Shown: positions 22,423 to 31,536 of the stretch, piece after piece
Layout of the letters: the number at the start of each line of letters is the position of its first letter
Numbering within the stretch: the stretch's first letter is position 1
DNA from: Corynebacterium massiliense DSM 45435
Lineage (GTDB): Bacteria > Actinomycetota > Actinomycetes > Mycobacteriales > Mycobacteriaceae
Length of the DNA: 64,000 nt
Assembly: GCF_028609805.1 (NCBI RefSeq)
Contig: NZ_CP063189.1
Location: forward strand, 310,001 to 374,000
Direction: 5' to 3'
Made by a program: the position numbers and the translations under genes
Notes under the pieces: generated by a model
Seen by the model: only the letters and a program-made list of their open reading frames with translations
Databases searched by the model: none
Told to the model about the DNA's origin: nothing

Positions 22423-23198
22423 CCGATTCGTTCAACCTCACCGGCCGCCTCAACCCGGTGACCAAGCTGCTGCTCGCCTTCCTTGTGACCACGCCGCTGC
22501 TCGCCAGCGTGGACTGGGTCTCCGCGTCGGTCTCGCTGGCCATCACGCTTGCCGCCGCGCCGCTGTGCGGGGTGGGCTGGCTGCGGCTCGTGCGCATCGC
22601 CTGGCCGGTGCTGGTCGCCGCGCCCCTGTCCGGCGTGTCGATGTTGCTCTACGGCGCACCTGGCGGGCAGGAGTATTTCTCCTGGGGGCTTGTCACCATC
22701 AGTGACAACTCCATCGAGCTGGCCGTGGCCATCATGCTCCGTGTGCTTGCCGTCGCGCTGCCGGTCATTATCCTGGCTCGCGGCATCGACCCGACGGAAC
22801 TGGGCGACGCGCTCGCGCAGGTGTGGCACCTGCCCGCACGCTTCGTCATCGGCGCGGTGGCCGGGGTGCGCATGGTGAGCCTGTTCAAGGACGACTGGGA
22901 CGCGATGAACCGCTCGCGCAGGGCCCGGGGGCTTACCGACCGCGGCCGCATCCGCCACTTCATCACCATGGCGTTCGGGCTGCTCGTTTTGGCCCTGCGC
23001 CGCGGCGGCAAGCTGGCAACCGCGATGGAGGCGCGCGGGTTCGGGCGCACCCCGCCCGGCGGGCGGGAGCGCACCTGGGCGCGGCCCTCGCGCCTGCACG
23101 CGGCGGACTGGTGGGCCATCGCGGTGGGCCTCGTGCTCGGCGCGGTGCCCGTGGTGGTCTCCGCGGCGGTCGGCGCCTGGAGGTTCCTCGGGCTATGA
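22419..23198 (+). CDS. ykoC: ECF transporter T component YkoC
   Basis: 259 residues, GTG start coupled to the ykoD stop. A CbiQ-like transmembrane coupling protein with about five membrane segments and the cytoplasmic motif MNRSRRARGL, close to the ArgXXX-Gly coupling helices of T components. Its stop overlaps the next start as ATGA. Confidence 0.9.
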   Translation: MTDSFNLTGRLNPVTKLLLAFLVTTPLLASVDWVSASVSLAITLAAAPLCGVGWLRLVRIAWPVLVAAPLSGVSMLLYGAPGGQEYFSWGLVTISDNSIELAVAIMLRVLAVALPVIILARGIDPTELGDALAQVWHLPARFVIGAVAGVRMVSLFKDDWDAMNRSRRARGLTDRGRIRHFITMAFGLLVLALRRGGKLATAMEARGFGRTPPGGRERTWARPSRLHAADWWAIAVGLVLGAVPVVVSAAVGAWRFLGL

Positions 23199-23725
23199 CG
23201 GGTAGCTTTGCGCCCACCGTGCTTATCGATGGCCCCTCCGGCGCCGGCAAAACCACCGCCGCGGCCGCGCTGGGGCGCCACACCGGGTGGCGGGTGGTGC
23301 ACCTGGACGACTATTACCCCGGCTGGGACGGGCTTGCTGCCGGATCCCGCATCACCGCCGAGAGCGTGCTGGCGTCCGGGGCAGATATCTCAGCCGCGGG
23401 GTACTACCGCTGGAACTGGGAGGAGAACTGCCGCGGCGAATGGGTAGAGGTGGATCCGTACGCGCCGCTCATCGTCGAAGGCGTCGGTGCGCTCACTACC
23501 GAGACGCTTCGGGCCGCCCGCCGGCGCGGCGGCGTGGTCAGCTGGGTGCTGGCAGCCCCGCGTCATATCCGCCGCGCCCGCGCCTTGGAACGCGACCCGT
23601 ACTACGCGCCGTACTGGGAACGTTGGGCGGCTCAGGAGGCCGTGCACTTTGGGCGATGGGTAAAAGAGGGGATAGTGCCCGACTTTGTCACCGACACCGC
23701 GCGTAAAATTCGGCACCATGACTGA
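23195..23725 (+). CDS. Uncharacterised P-loop kinase coupled to the thiamine transporter
   Basis: 176 residues. Walker A GPSGAGKTT is at 13-21; HLDDYYPGWDGL and a later IVEGVGAL resemble uridine/pantothenate-kinase-like P-loop enzymes, and RRARALERD near the C-terminus may be the LID. The ATG overlaps the ykoC stop (ATGA), so it is translated from the TPP-controlled message. A vitamin-related small-molecule kinase is a reasonable guess from context, but a general nucleoside kinase-like role cannot be excluded. I do not recognise a named family. Confidence 0.75.
   Translation: MTGSFAPTVLIDGPSGAGKTTAAAALGRHTGWRVVHLDDYYPGWDGLAAGSRITAESVLASGADISAAGYYRWNWEENCRGEWVEVDPYAPLIVEGVGALTTETLRAARRRGGVVSWVLAAPRHIRRARALERDPYYAPYWERWAAQEAVHFGRWVKEGIVPDFVTDTARKIRHHD
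23704..23709 (+). promoter_or_regulatory. -10 element TAAAAT, leaderless start of the DUF1801 gene
   Basis: TAAAAT lies inside the end of the kinase gene and ends 8 bases before the ATG at 23718. This gives the next gene its own leaderless transcript independent of the riboswitch. Confidence 0.5.
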
Positions 23726-24167
23726 GAACACAGGTTTCAGTGCCGCCGAGCGCGAGGCGATGAAGCAGCGCGCCGAAGAGCTGCGCCGCGAAAAGGGCGG
23801 GAAGAAAAAGGCCCGCAACCTAGAGGCCCTTCAGGAACTCATCCAGAACATGCCGGAGGATGACAAGGCCTTGGCGGCGGAGGTGCACGGCATCGTCACG
23901 CAGGAAGCGCCGCACTTGGACGCGCGCACCTGGTACGGCATGCCGGCCTACGAAAGCGACCAAGGCGTGGTTATCTACCTGCAGGTCGCCTCCAAGTTCG
24001 GCGTGCGGTACTCCACGCTCGGGTTCAACGATTCCGCCCAGCTGGACGAGGGCACCATGTGGCCCACCGCCTTCGCCATCACCACGCTTGACGATGTCGT
24101 CCGTGACCGCATCCACAAGCTGGTGCGGCAGGCGGCGCCAGCGCCGGCGCCGGCGCCGGAGAATTAG
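23718..24167 (+). CDS. DUF1801-like small protein
   Basis: 149 residues. The sequence ARTWYGMPAYESDQGVVIYLQVASKFGVRYSTLGF fits the DUF1801 (YdhG-like) fold, whose function is unclear. A charged N-terminal helix (residues about 10-35) and an Ala-Pro tail flank it. The ATG at 23718 overlaps the last eight bases of the kinase gene and is preferred because of the -10 element 8 bases upstream. Confidence 0.65.
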   Translation: MTENTGFSAAEREAMKQRAEELRREKGGKKKARNLEALQELIQNMPEDDKALAAEVHGIVTQEAPHLDARTWYGMPAYESDQGVVIYLQVASKFGVRYSTLGFNDSAQLDEGTMWPTAFAITTLDDVVRDRIHKLVRQAAPAPAPAPEN

Positions 24168-24490
24168 CCAGTAGCTCGCGGCCGCAGCCAGGGCCGGCGC
24201 TGATTTGCCTTTCTGCGTCCAGCGCGAGTAGTTTTAACTCTCGGTTCGCGTGTATCTTCCGCGCGATCGTCTCTATGCAGGCGATTGGGCTAAGGTGCAC
24301 CGCGAAAAGCTTTTGAAAGAACTCCGTGCGTGACGCGCTCGTGTGGTTCGACTTGCGGCAGGGCCCCGGGAAAGAGCCCCGATTTTTGCATGTTTGACCA
24401 CCTTTGAGCACTCCCGCGCGGGGGTAGCTTTCACAGACTTTACTGCACCAACGGGTGCGCGACCCCGTACCCCGAGACAGGAAGAGATAT
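24168..24490 (+). promoter_or_regulatory. Promoter and leader region of rpsL (323 bases, no gene)
   Basis: No coding sequence was recognised. A possible promoter is TTTGAG (24403-24408) with TAGCTT (24425-24430), 16 bases apart; a TTGACC at 24394 is poorly spaced. A small hairpin GCACC-AACG-GGTGC lies at 24445-24458 in the predicted leader. The promoter call is weak. Confidence 0.35.
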
Positions 24491-24862
24491 ATGCCAACTA
24501 TTCAGCAGCTGGTCCGCAAGGGCCGCAAATCCAAGACCAAGGAGATCTCGACCGCTGGTCTGAAGGGTTCTCCGCAGCGTCGCGGCGTGTGCACTCGCGT
24601 GTACACCACCACGCCGAAGAAGCCGAACTCCGCACTGCGTAAGGTCGCCCGTGTGCGCCTTACCACCGGCATTGAGGTTTCCGCGTACATCCCGGGTGAG
24701 GGCCACAACCTCCAGGAGCACTCCATGGTGCTCGTCCGTGGCGGTCGTGTGAAGGACCTCCCGGGTGTTCGTTACAAGATCGTCCGTGGCGCACTGGATA
24801 CCCAGGGCGTTAAGGACCGCAAGCAGGCACGTTCCCGTTACGGCGCAAAGAAGGGACAGTAA
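24491..24862 (+). CDS. rpsL: 30S ribosomal protein S12
   Basis: 123 residues. S12 sits at the decoding centre. K43 (in TTTPKKPNS) and K88 (in GGRVKDLPG) are wild type, as is P91, so the streptomycin-sensitive state is predicted from family knowledge. ACAGGAAGAG precedes the ATG at 24491. rpsG follows after 3 bases. Confidence 0.98.
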   Translation: MPTIQQLVRKGRKSKTKEISTAGLKGSPQRRGVCTRVYTTTPKKPNSALRKVARVRLTTGIEVSAYIPGEGHNLQEHSMVLVRGGRVKDLPGVRYKIVRGALDTQGVKDRKQARSRYGAKKGQ

Positions 24863-24865
24863 ACA

Positions 24866-25333
24866 ATGCGTAAGAATGCTGCTCCGAAGCGTCCAGTAGT
24901 CAAGGACCCGGTTTACAACTCCGAGCAGGTCACCCAGCTGGTCAACAAGGTGCTCCAGGACGGTAAGAAGTCCACCGCCGAGCGCATCGTCTACGGCGCC
25001 CTCGAGGCGTGCCGTGAGAAGACCGGTACCGATCCGGTGGGCACCCTGGAGAAGGCTCTGGGCAACATCCGTCCGGATCTGGAGGTCCGCTCCCGCCGCG
25101 TTGGTGGCGCTACCTACCAGGTCCCGGTCGAGGTTAAGCCGGGCCGTGCAAACACCCTCGCCCTGCGTTGGCTGGTGACCTTCACCCGTCAGCGCCGCGA
25201 GAAGAGCATGGTCGAGCGCCTCACCAACGAGATCCTGGACGCCTCCAACGGCCTCGGCGCTTCCGTCAAGCGCCGTGAGGATACCCACAAGATGGCGGAA
25301 GCCAACCGCGCTTTCGCTCACTACCGCTGGTAA
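24866..25333 (+). CDS. rpsG: 30S ribosomal protein S7
   Basis: 155 residues. S7 nucleates assembly of the 30S head and binds 16S rRNA. The VMKDGKK-like segment ([12 protein letters not shown]) and the C-terminal [17 protein letters not shown] are characteristic. AAGGGACAG ahead of the ATG serves as ribosome site. Confidence 0.98.
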   Translation: MRKNAAPKRPVVKDPVYNSEQVTQLVNKVLQDGKKSTAERIVYGALEACREKTGTDPVGTLEKALGNIRPDLEVRSRRVGGATYQVPVEVKPGRANTLALRWLVTFTRQRREKSMVERLTNEILDASNGLGASVKRREDTHKMAEANRAFAHYRW

Positions 25334-25793
25334 TTACACGCCTCGCTGTCTCGCTACGGCTGGCTCCAGCGCCTTGAGCAATGTGGCCCGCACTCACACT
25401 ACGGACAACTTCACAGTCGGCATCGAAAAGCGCATAGCTTGCTCCCGCGGCAGTTCCACCCACTCGCCGCGTTCAGCAAGTTCACGCGCTCTGTCGGAGG
25501 AGTTTCCGAAAAGTGTGCGTGCGGGCTTTTGCGCTAGGTGGCCCCGCGCGATTTGCGTTAGGGAGTCCCTAGTGACTAGGGGAGCGAAGCAGTAACGTAG
25601 CATCTGGAACGTGAAGTGAGCGGCAGAGCTCGCCATGTGCCTGTCGTCTTCACGCTGCCAGCGCGGCCAATCAGTGGCACACTAATCCGAGTACTATCCA
25701 TGACGGCGTACGGCTGGGGCAATTGCGGAGGGTTTACTCCGCACGGAGCTCCCTCGCCCATGCGCCACCGATCAACGAGTTGGGGTTAATACT
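25334..25793 (+). promoter_or_regulatory. rpsG-fusA spacer with probable fusA promoter (460 bases, no gene)
   Basis: No convincing gene. The spacer has less bias than its neighbours. A perfect inverted repeat, CCCTAG-TGA-CTAGGG, sits at 25567-25581, and a -10-like TACTAT at 25692-25697 may start the fusA transcript, though no good -35 is seen. The length suggests fusA is expressed independently of rpsLG. Confidence 0.4.
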
Positions 25794-27923
25794 GTGGCAC
25801 AAGAAGTGCTTAAGGATCTGAAGAAGGTCCGCAACATCGGCATCATGGCCCACATCGATGCCGGTAAGACCACCACGACCGAGCGCATCCTCTACTACAC
25901 CGGTATCAACCGCAAGGTGGGCGAGACCCACGACGGCGGTTCGACCACCGACTGGATGGACCAGGAGAAGGAGCGCGGCATCACCATTACCTCCGCCGCG
26001 GTCACCTGCTTCTGGGAGGGCCACCAGATCAACATCATCGACACCCCGGGCCACGTCGACTTCACCGTTGAGGTCGAGCGTTCCCTCCGCGTGCTCGATG
26101 GTGCGGTTGCGGTCTTCGACGGCAAGGAAGGCGTGGAGCCGCAGTCCGAGCAGGTCTGGCGCCAGGCCGCCAAGTACGACGTCCCGCGCATCTGCTTCGT
26201 CAACAAGATGGACAAGCTGGGCGCTGACTTCTACTACACCGTCCAGACCATCGTTGACCGCCTCGGCGCGAAGCCGCTGGTTATGCAGCTGCCGATCGGC
26301 GCTGAGGATGACTTCGACGGCGTTGTCGACCTCATCAACATGGAGGCCATCACCTGGCGCGGCAAGGTTGAGGTCGGTGCTGAGCCGACCATCGAGGAGA
26401 TCCCGGCTGACCTCAAGGACAAGGCCGACGAGTACCACGAGAAGCTGCTCGAGGCCGTCGCTGAGTCCGACGAGGAGCTCATGGAGAAGTACTTCGGTGG
26501 CGAAGAGCTCACCATCGACGAGATCAAGGCGGCCATCCGCAAGATGACCGTGAACTCGGAGATCTACCCGGTGTACTGCGGTACCGCCTACCGCAACAAG
26601 GGTGTGCAGCCGCTTCTCGATGCCGTCATCGACTACCTCCCGAACCCGCTCGACGTGGGCGAGGTCCACGGCCACGCCGTGGGCAACGAGGAAGAGGAGA
26701 TGACTCGTAAGCCGTCCACCGAGTCGCCGTTCTCCGGCCTGGCGTTCAAGATCGCCGCGCACCCGTTCTTCGGTCAGCTGACCTTCGTCCGCGTCTACTC
26801 CGGCCGCGTTGAGCCGGGCGACGAGGTCATGAACTCGACCAAGGGTAAGAAGGAGCGCATCGGCAAGATCTTCCAGATGCACGCCAACAAGGAGAACCCG
26901 GTCGATTACGCCGCTGCGGGCAACATCTACGCCATCATCGGCCTGAAGGACATCACCACCGGCGATACCCTCTGCGACAAGAACGAGCAGATCATCCTGG
27001 AGTCCATGGACTTCCCGGACCCGGTCATCAAGGTCTCCATCGAGCCGAAGACCAAGGCCGACCAGGAGAAGCTCGGTACCGCTATTCAGAAGCTTGCCGA
27101 TGAGGACCCGACCTTCACCGTCGAGCTCGACGAGGAGACCGGCCAGACCGTTATCGGCGGCATGGGCGAGCTCCACCTCGACGTGCTGGTTGACCGCATG
27201 AAGCGCGAATTCAAGGTCGAGGCGAACATCGGTAACCCGCAGGTTGCCTACCGCGAGACCATCAAGAAGCCGGTGAAGTCCCTCGACTACACCCACAAGA
27301 AGCAGACTGGTGGTTCCGGCCAGTTCGCGAAGGTCATCGTCTCCATCGAGCCGTACAACCCGTCCGAGGACGAGCTGGAAGAGGGCGACAACCCGCAGTA
27401 CGCCTTCGTCAACGAGGTCACCGGTGGCCGCGTTCCGAAGGAATACATCCCGTCCGTCGACGCCGGTATCCAGGACGCCATGCAGTACGGCTACCTGGCA
27501 GGCTTCCCGCTGGTCAACATCAAGGCCACCCTGGAAGACGGTCAGTACCACGACGTCGACTCCTCCGAGATGGCCTTCAAGATCGCTGGCTCCCAGGTCC
27601 TCAAGGAGGCCGTGGCCAAGGCTAAGCCGGTTCTGCTTGAGCCGCTCATGGCCGTCGAGATCATCACCCCGGAAGAGTTCATGGGCGACGTCATCGGCGA
27701 CGTCAACGCTCGCCGTGGCCAGGTCAACTCCATGGACGATCGCGCGGGCGCCAAGGTCGTCAAGGCCGTCGTCCCGCTGTCCGAGATGTTCGGCTACGTC
27801 GGCGACCTGCGTTCCAAGACGCAGGGCCGTGCTAACTACTCGATGGTCTTCGACTCCTACGGCGAGGTTCCGCAGAACGTCGCTCAGGAGATCATCGAAG
27901 AGCGCACCGGCGGCTCCAACTAA
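25794..27923 (+). CDS. fusA: Translation elongation factor G
   Basis: 709 residues, GTG start. EF-G is the GTPase that drives ribosomal translocation. P-loop AHIDAGKTT near residue 18, switch [20 protein letters not shown] for guanine recognition, then domains II-V with [15 protein letters not shown] and the C-terminal [14 protein letters not shown]. Full length and intact. Confidence 0.98.
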   Translation: MAQEVLKDLKKVRNIGIMAHIDAGKTTTTERILYYTGINRKVGETHDGGSTTDWMDQEKERGITITSAAVTCFWEGHQINIIDTPGHVDFTVEVERSLRVLDGAVAVFDGKEGVEPQSEQVWRQAAKYDVPRICFVNKMDKLGADFYYTVQTIVDRLGAKPLVMQLPIGAEDDFDGVVDLINMEAITWRGKVEVGAEPTIEEIPADLKDKADEYHEKLLEAVAESDEELMEKYFGGEELTIDEIKAAIRKMTVNSEIYPVYCGTAYRNKGVQPLLDAVIDYLPNPLDVGEVHGHAVGNEEEEMTRKPSTESPFSGLAFKIAAHPFFGQLTFVRVYSGRVEPGDEVMNSTKGKKERIGKIFQMHANKENPVDYAAAGNIYAIIGLKDITTGDTLCDKNEQIILESMDFPDPVIKVSIEPKTKADQEKLGTAIQKLADEDPTFTVELDEETGQTVIGGMGELHLDVLVDRMKREFKVEANIGNPQVAYRETIKKPVKSLDYTHKKQTGGSGQFAKVIVSIEPYNPSEDELEEGDNPQYAFVNEVTGGRVPKEYIPSVDAGIQDAMQYGYLAGFPLVNIKATLEDGQYHDVDSSEMAFKIAGSQVLKEAVAKAKPVLLEPLMAVEIITPEEFMGDVIGDVNARRGQVNSMDDRAGAKVVKAVVPLSEMFGYVGDLRSKTQGRANYSMVFDSYGEVPQNVAQEIIEERTGGSN

Positions 27924-28311
27924 GAGCTACGGTTCGCATCACCTCCTAGCCCGACAGCTTTAGGCACGCGCCCCGCCCACCCCGCCAGTGGCGGGCGGAG
28001 CGCCGTCGGGCGAGGTCGGTGGGGTAGCGGTCGCGCTAAGGCGATCGGAGTCATCCGGGTCGTCTTTGCCGGCCGTTACCCTTCCGGGATCCTCAGGGAT
28101 TCACGTTAGTGGGGCAGCGACCGCACTAAAATCCGCGGCTCACCTCCGTAAATGGCGGTTTGAAAAATCCGCGGCGCAACTCTAGGATCGTGTAACTGGC
28201 ACGTAAAGGAAGCGTCGTAGGCGCTTTTGGTCTATCCGAAGTGCCTATGACAACTGTCAACCCACGTGGCTGCGAAGGTCGTAGCCACCATATAGTCCAG
28301 GAGGACATACA
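27924..28311 (+). promoter_or_regulatory. fusA-tuf spacer with repeats and tuf leader (388 bases)
   Basis: No gene. A hairpin CCCGCC-AGT-GGCGGG at 27981-27995 follows fusA but lacks a T run. Two similar 21-bp sequences, at 28019-28039 and 28109-28129, match at 17 positions. The second is flanked by TTAGTG/CACTAA (28106-28129), an inverted repeat, and lies 31 bases upstream of the tuf -35. A leader of about 115 bases precedes tuf. Confidence 0.55.
28160..28188 (+). promoter_or_regulatory. Promoter of tuf
   Basis: -35 TTGAAA (28160-28165) and -10 TAGGAT (28183-28188) with a 17-base spacer, close to the primary sigma factor consensus. Confidence 0.75.
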
Positions 28312-29502
28312 GTGGCAAAGGAGAAGTTCGAGCGTACAAAGCCGCATTTGAATATCGGCACCATCGGACACGTCGACCACGGCAAGACCACCACCACCGC
28401 AGCGATCACCAAGGTTCTCGCAGACGCGTACCCGGAGGAGAACACCGCGTTCGCCTTCGACACGATCGATAAGGCTCCTGAGGAGAAGGAGCGCGGTATT
28501 ACGATCAACATCTCCCACGTGGAGTACTCCACCCCGAAGCGTCACTACGCTCACGTTGACGCCCCGGGCCACGCCGACTACATCAAGAACATGATCACCG
28601 GTGCGGCTCAGATGGACGGCGCCATCCTCGTCGTCGCCGCTACCGACGGCCCGATGCCGCAGACCCGTGAGCACGTGCTGCTGGCTCGCCAGGTTGGCGT
28701 TCCGTACATCCTCGTCGCTCTGAACAAGTGCGACATGGTCGATGACGAAGAGATCATCGAGCTCGTCGAGATGGAGATCCGCGAGCTGCTGGGCGAGCAG
28801 GACTACGACGAAGAGGCTCCGATCGTCCACATCTCCGCTCTGAAGGCTCTTGAGGGCGACGAGAAGTGGGGCAAGTCCATCGTCGAGCTCATGGACGCTT
28901 GCGATGAGTCCATCCCGGATCCGGAGCGCGCTCTGGACCAGCCGTTCCTGATGCCGATCGAGGACATTTTCACCATTACCGGCCGTGGCACCGTCGTTAC
29001 CGGCCGTGTCGAGCGTGGCCGTCTGGAGCTCAACGAGGACGTCGAGATCATCGGCATCCAGGAGAAGTCCCAGAACACCACCGTCACCGGTATCGAGATG
29101 TTCCGCAAGATGATGGACTACACCGAGGCTGGCGACAACTGTGGCCTGCTTCTGCGTGGTACCAAGCGTGAGGACGTCGAGCGTGGCCAGGTTGTTATCA
29201 AGCCGGGCGCTTACACCCCGCACACCAAGTTCGAGGGTTCCGTCTACGTCCTGAAGAAGGAAGAGGGCGGCCGCCACACCCCGTTCATGGACAACTACCG
29301 TCCGCAGTTCTACTTCCGCACCACCGACGTCACCGGCGTCATCAAGCTGCCGGAGGGCACCGAGATGGTTATGCCGGGCGACAACGTCGACATGACCGTC
29401 GAGCTCATCCAGCCGGTCGCTATGGACGAGGGCCTGCGCTTCGCTATCCGCGAGGGCTCCCGCACCGTCGGCGCTGGCCGCGTCACCAAGGTCATCGAGT
29501 AA
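28312..29502 (+). CDS. tuf: Translation elongation factor Tu
   Basis: 396 residues, GTG start behind CAGGAGGACA. EF-Tu delivers aminoacyl-tRNA to the ribosome. GHVDHGKTT near residues 19-27, switch [20 protein letters not shown] for guanine binding, and domains II/III ending [13 protein letters not shown]. Intact; a single tuf is seen in the window. Confidence 0.98.
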   Translation: MAKEKFERTKPHLNIGTIGHVDHGKTTTTAAITKVLADAYPEENTAFAFDTIDKAPEEKERGITINISHVEYSTPKRHYAHVDAPGHADYIKNMITGAAQMDGAILVVAATDGPMPQTREHVLLARQVGVPYILVALNKCDMVDDEEIIELVEMEIRELLGEQDYDEEAPIVHISALKALEGDEKWGKSIVELMDACDESIPDPERALDQPFLMPIEDIFTITGRGTVVTGRVERGRLELNEDVEIIGIQEKSQNTTVTGIEMFRKMMDYTEAGDNCGLLLRGTKREDVERGQVVIKPGAYTPHTKFEGSVYVLKKEEGGRHTPFMDNYRPQFYFRTTDVTGVIKLPEGTEMVMPGDNVDMTVELIQPVAMDEGLRFAIREGSRTVGAGRVTKVIE

Positions 29503-29516
29503 TTCACTCATTGACC

Positions 29517-29619
29517 GGAAGTTAAGCCCTCTTCGAAGGGCATAAACTTCCTTGGCGCTTGAGGCCGTCTTCCCCGCGCCACCCACTTTTCGTGAGGTGG
29601 CTGGGGAGGGCGGCCTTTT
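29517..29619 (+). terminator. Tandem terminator structures after tuf
   Basis: A first hairpin pairs GGAAGTT with AACTTCC and AGCCC with GGGC (29517-29551). A second, long one pairs GGCCGTCTTCCCC with GGGGAGGGCGGCC around an inner GCCACC/GGTGGC stem (29562-29616) and ends in TTTTC. The second is the clear Rho-independent terminator. Confidence 0.85.
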
Positions 29620-29643
29620 CGCATGTCTTGGGCAGACGGCCAC

Positions 29644-29649
29644 TACAGT
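29644..29649 (+). promoter_or_regulatory. -10 element TACAGT, leaderless start at 29658
   Basis: TACAGT ends 8 bases before the ATG and no ribosome-binding site is present. Confidence 0.5.
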
Positions 29650-29657
29650 TGGTGGGC

Positions 29658-30407
29658 ATGCAGGATCCCACGCGCATCGACACGACCCTGGATGCCTTGC
29701 GCGCCGCCTGGGAGGGTCAGCCCGAACTTTCCCTTTCGACCCTGTTCGGCATCGCCCAAAATCGCGGTGCCGGGTGGAACGTGGACGATGCCACGCTGGT
29801 GGAGATTCTGCGTGACATTGCGACGGAACACCCGCGCCAGCTGACGCTTGACGATGTCCGCCGCGTCCCCGCCGGCCAGCGCTGGCTCATCGTCACGGAG
29901 GAACCGACCCACCGCGTGACAGTGGACTGTTCCGTTGCCGTGGTGCGATCCCGGCACGCGGACGGCTCACTGCGCCATGCGATGGCGTGGGAGTACGCAG
30001 CCCTGCGCCCCGTTCGGCCGGGTGGCCCTCTCGTCATCGGGGACGCGGCCGGCAACGAGCACCGCCTTGGCGTGGTTCGTTACCTCACCCGGCTCCCTAG
30101 CACTGGCGTGCCGTTGGAGGATCTCGCCGGCCTGGAGCGCCGCACGCTGGGGGAGAGGGTGTACTTCCTGCGCGGCGCGAACGCCGACGGCAACGTGGTG
30201 ACGGTACTTCTTGACCACGGGATGCACGTCACCACGCGCTTCAACCGCGACGTGAGCCAGGTGGATTACTCCTGGGAGAAGATACACAAATGCCGCCGGG
30301 GCACGGAACTAGTCGTTCAGTTGCCCGGCGGCAGGAGCACCACCGTGTGCACGGTGGGCGAGATCTACCTCGCGGAGGCAGAACCGTTGAGCGCTGGCGG
30401 CGCGTGA
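29658..30407 (+). CDS. Conserved hypothetical protein
   Basis: 249 residues, soluble, no signal peptide or membrane segment. I do not recognise a family. The chain has an N-terminal helical region, then a beta-rich middle with repeated Val-Arg strands (RHADGSLRHAMAWEYAALR; GERVYFLRGANADG) and ends in a Thr/Val-rich stretch. It has its own leaderless promoter directly after the tuf terminator and converges on the amaP-like gene 9 bases away. Confidence 0.6.
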   Translation: MQDPTRIDTTLDALRAAWEGQPELSLSTLFGIAQNRGAGWNVDDATLVEILRDIATEHPRQLTLDDVRRVPAGQRWLIVTEEPTHRVTVDCSVAVVRSRHADGSLRHAMAWEYAALRPVRPGGPLVIGDAAGNEHRLGVVRYLTRLPSTGVPLEDLAGLERRTLGERVYFLRGANADGNVVTVLLDHGMHVTTRFNRDVSQVDYSWEKIHKCRRGTELVVQLPGGRSTTVCTVGEIYLAEAEPLSAGGA

Positions 30408-30416
30408 GGCGCGCTG

Positions 30417-30983
30417 CTACTGTTCGACAGCCTGCAGGCGCTCGAAGTGGAGGCGGTAGACGGTGTCGATGTCGAGGTTCTCGAATGCGTCGCGGAAATC
30501 TGCCTCTGCACGGTCGATGTGCTCGCGCAGGCTGTCCACGTTGGTCTCCGGGCTCGCGGTGACCGTGAACTCCGCGGTCGGGCGAGCGCGGTCGTAAGAG
30601 ACTTTCTTGTCCACCGAGAGGACACCGGGGATCTCCTCCATGGAGGAGGCGATGCCGCCGGAGAGGTTCGACATCTGCATGCGGATGTCACCGTCCTCGT
30701 TCGATGCCGGCGAGTCCACGCGGTTGAAGTGCCGTGGCCGCGAGTTGGCGATGATGAACCACAGGCCCAGCAGAGCCGAGATGATGGTCAACGCGATAAG
30801 CAGCGAGAAGAACCACGGCTGCTGCGCCAGGTTACCCCACGTGTCGTGGTCTACCCAGCGTGCCGCCTCGTTGGCGAAGTCGACATCGAAATGCATGAGT
30901 ATCGGCAGCAGGCCCGAGGCCAACAAAATCAGGCCGAGCAGGAACAGGATGATGCGGTCGAATGCCGCGAGACCTTTAGACAT
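30417..30983 (-). CDS. AmaP-like alkaline-shock membrane anchor protein
   Basis: 188 residues. Two membrane segments at about 8-30 and 58-80 (FFSLLIALTIISALLGLWFII) are followed by a cytoplasmic Asp23-like domain (MSNLSGGIASSMEEIPGVLSVD). In AmaP of Gram-positive bacteria such a protein tethers Asp23 to the membrane. Last gene of the minus-strand Asp23 cluster; its start overlaps the preceding stop by 8 bases. Confidence 0.7.
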   Translation of the reverse strand: MSKGLAAFDRIILFLLGLILLASGLLPILMHFDVDFANEAARWVDHDTWGNLAQQPWFFSLLIALTIISALLGLWFIIANSRPRHFNRVDSPASNEDGDIRMQMSNLSGGIASSMEEIPGVLSVDKKVSYDRARPTAEFTVTASPETNVDSLREHIDRAEADFRDAFENLDIDTVYRLHFERLQAVEQ

Positions 30984-31536
30984 TGCTTCCCACCTCCGCG
31001 GACTTGTGCACGTTGACGTTTACTTCCGGCTTCTCGCGCAGCGCCACGAGGGCGCGGGAGACCGCCTGCTCGACGTTCTGCGTGAGTGCCGCGCTGTCGC
31101 CGTTCGACGCCACGTTGACGTTGACGCGACGGCCCGTCGCCTTCGTCTGAGCGCCGTCCACGCCGGGGACGCGGCGGGCGGCGGCGCTGGCTACGCGCGC
31201 GATGTCCACCGGGCGCATCCACACCGACGCGTGGTCGGAGGCCACCTGGCGGTGGGTGCTGCGCCGCGGCTTCAGCGCGACGATGAGCAGGATGATGCCG
31301 AGGATGGAGGCGGCTACGCCGGCCCAGACCATCCAGTCCTCCAACTGCGGGGTGGCGAAGATGTCGAGGACCGGCTGGACCCACGACTGCTCCTTGGCAC
31401 CGGAGCTCATCAGCCACGCCTCGCGGCCGGTCACGACCGCAAGGGCAAGCAGAAGGAGTCCGAGGAGGATTGACCAGCCGCGAGCGGCCGGCGATCCCTT
31501 CGGCTCCTGGCCGAAACCGGGAAATGGATTAGCCAC
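30976..31536 (-). CDS. DUF6286-type membrane protein of the Asp23 cluster
   Basis: 186 residues, GTG start. Two membrane segments (about 19-40 and 68-90) lead to a C-terminal domain with VDIARVASAAARRVPGVDG, the same shape as Asp23/Gls24 domains, and a conserved RVNVNVASNG strand. It overlaps both neighbours by 8 bases, so the cluster is tightly coupled. Confidence 0.65.
   Translation of the reverse strand: MANPFPGFGQEPKGSPAARGWSILLGLLLLALAVVTGREAWLMSSGAKEQSWVQPVLDIFATPQLEDWMVWAGVAASILGIILLIVALKPRRSTHRQVASDHASVWMRPVDIARVASAAARRVPGVDGAQTKATGRRVNVNVASNGDSAALTQNVEQAVSRALVALREKPEVNVNVHKSAEVGSNV

Noticed and set aside
25394-25636. An 80-codon minus-strand frame in the rpsG-fusA spacer
   Set aside because: The segment DRARELAERGEWVELPREQ looks protein-like, but there is no ribosome site, no family I know, and the stretch probably holds the fusA promoter. 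Kept only as a possible relic.
25734-27551. A 605-codon minus-strand frame opposite fusA
   Set aside because: Antisense of fusA with shadow-type composition; no recognisable motif.
28126-29643. A 505-codon minus-strand frame opposite tuf
   Set aside because: Antisense of tuf; no ribosome site or promoter of its own.
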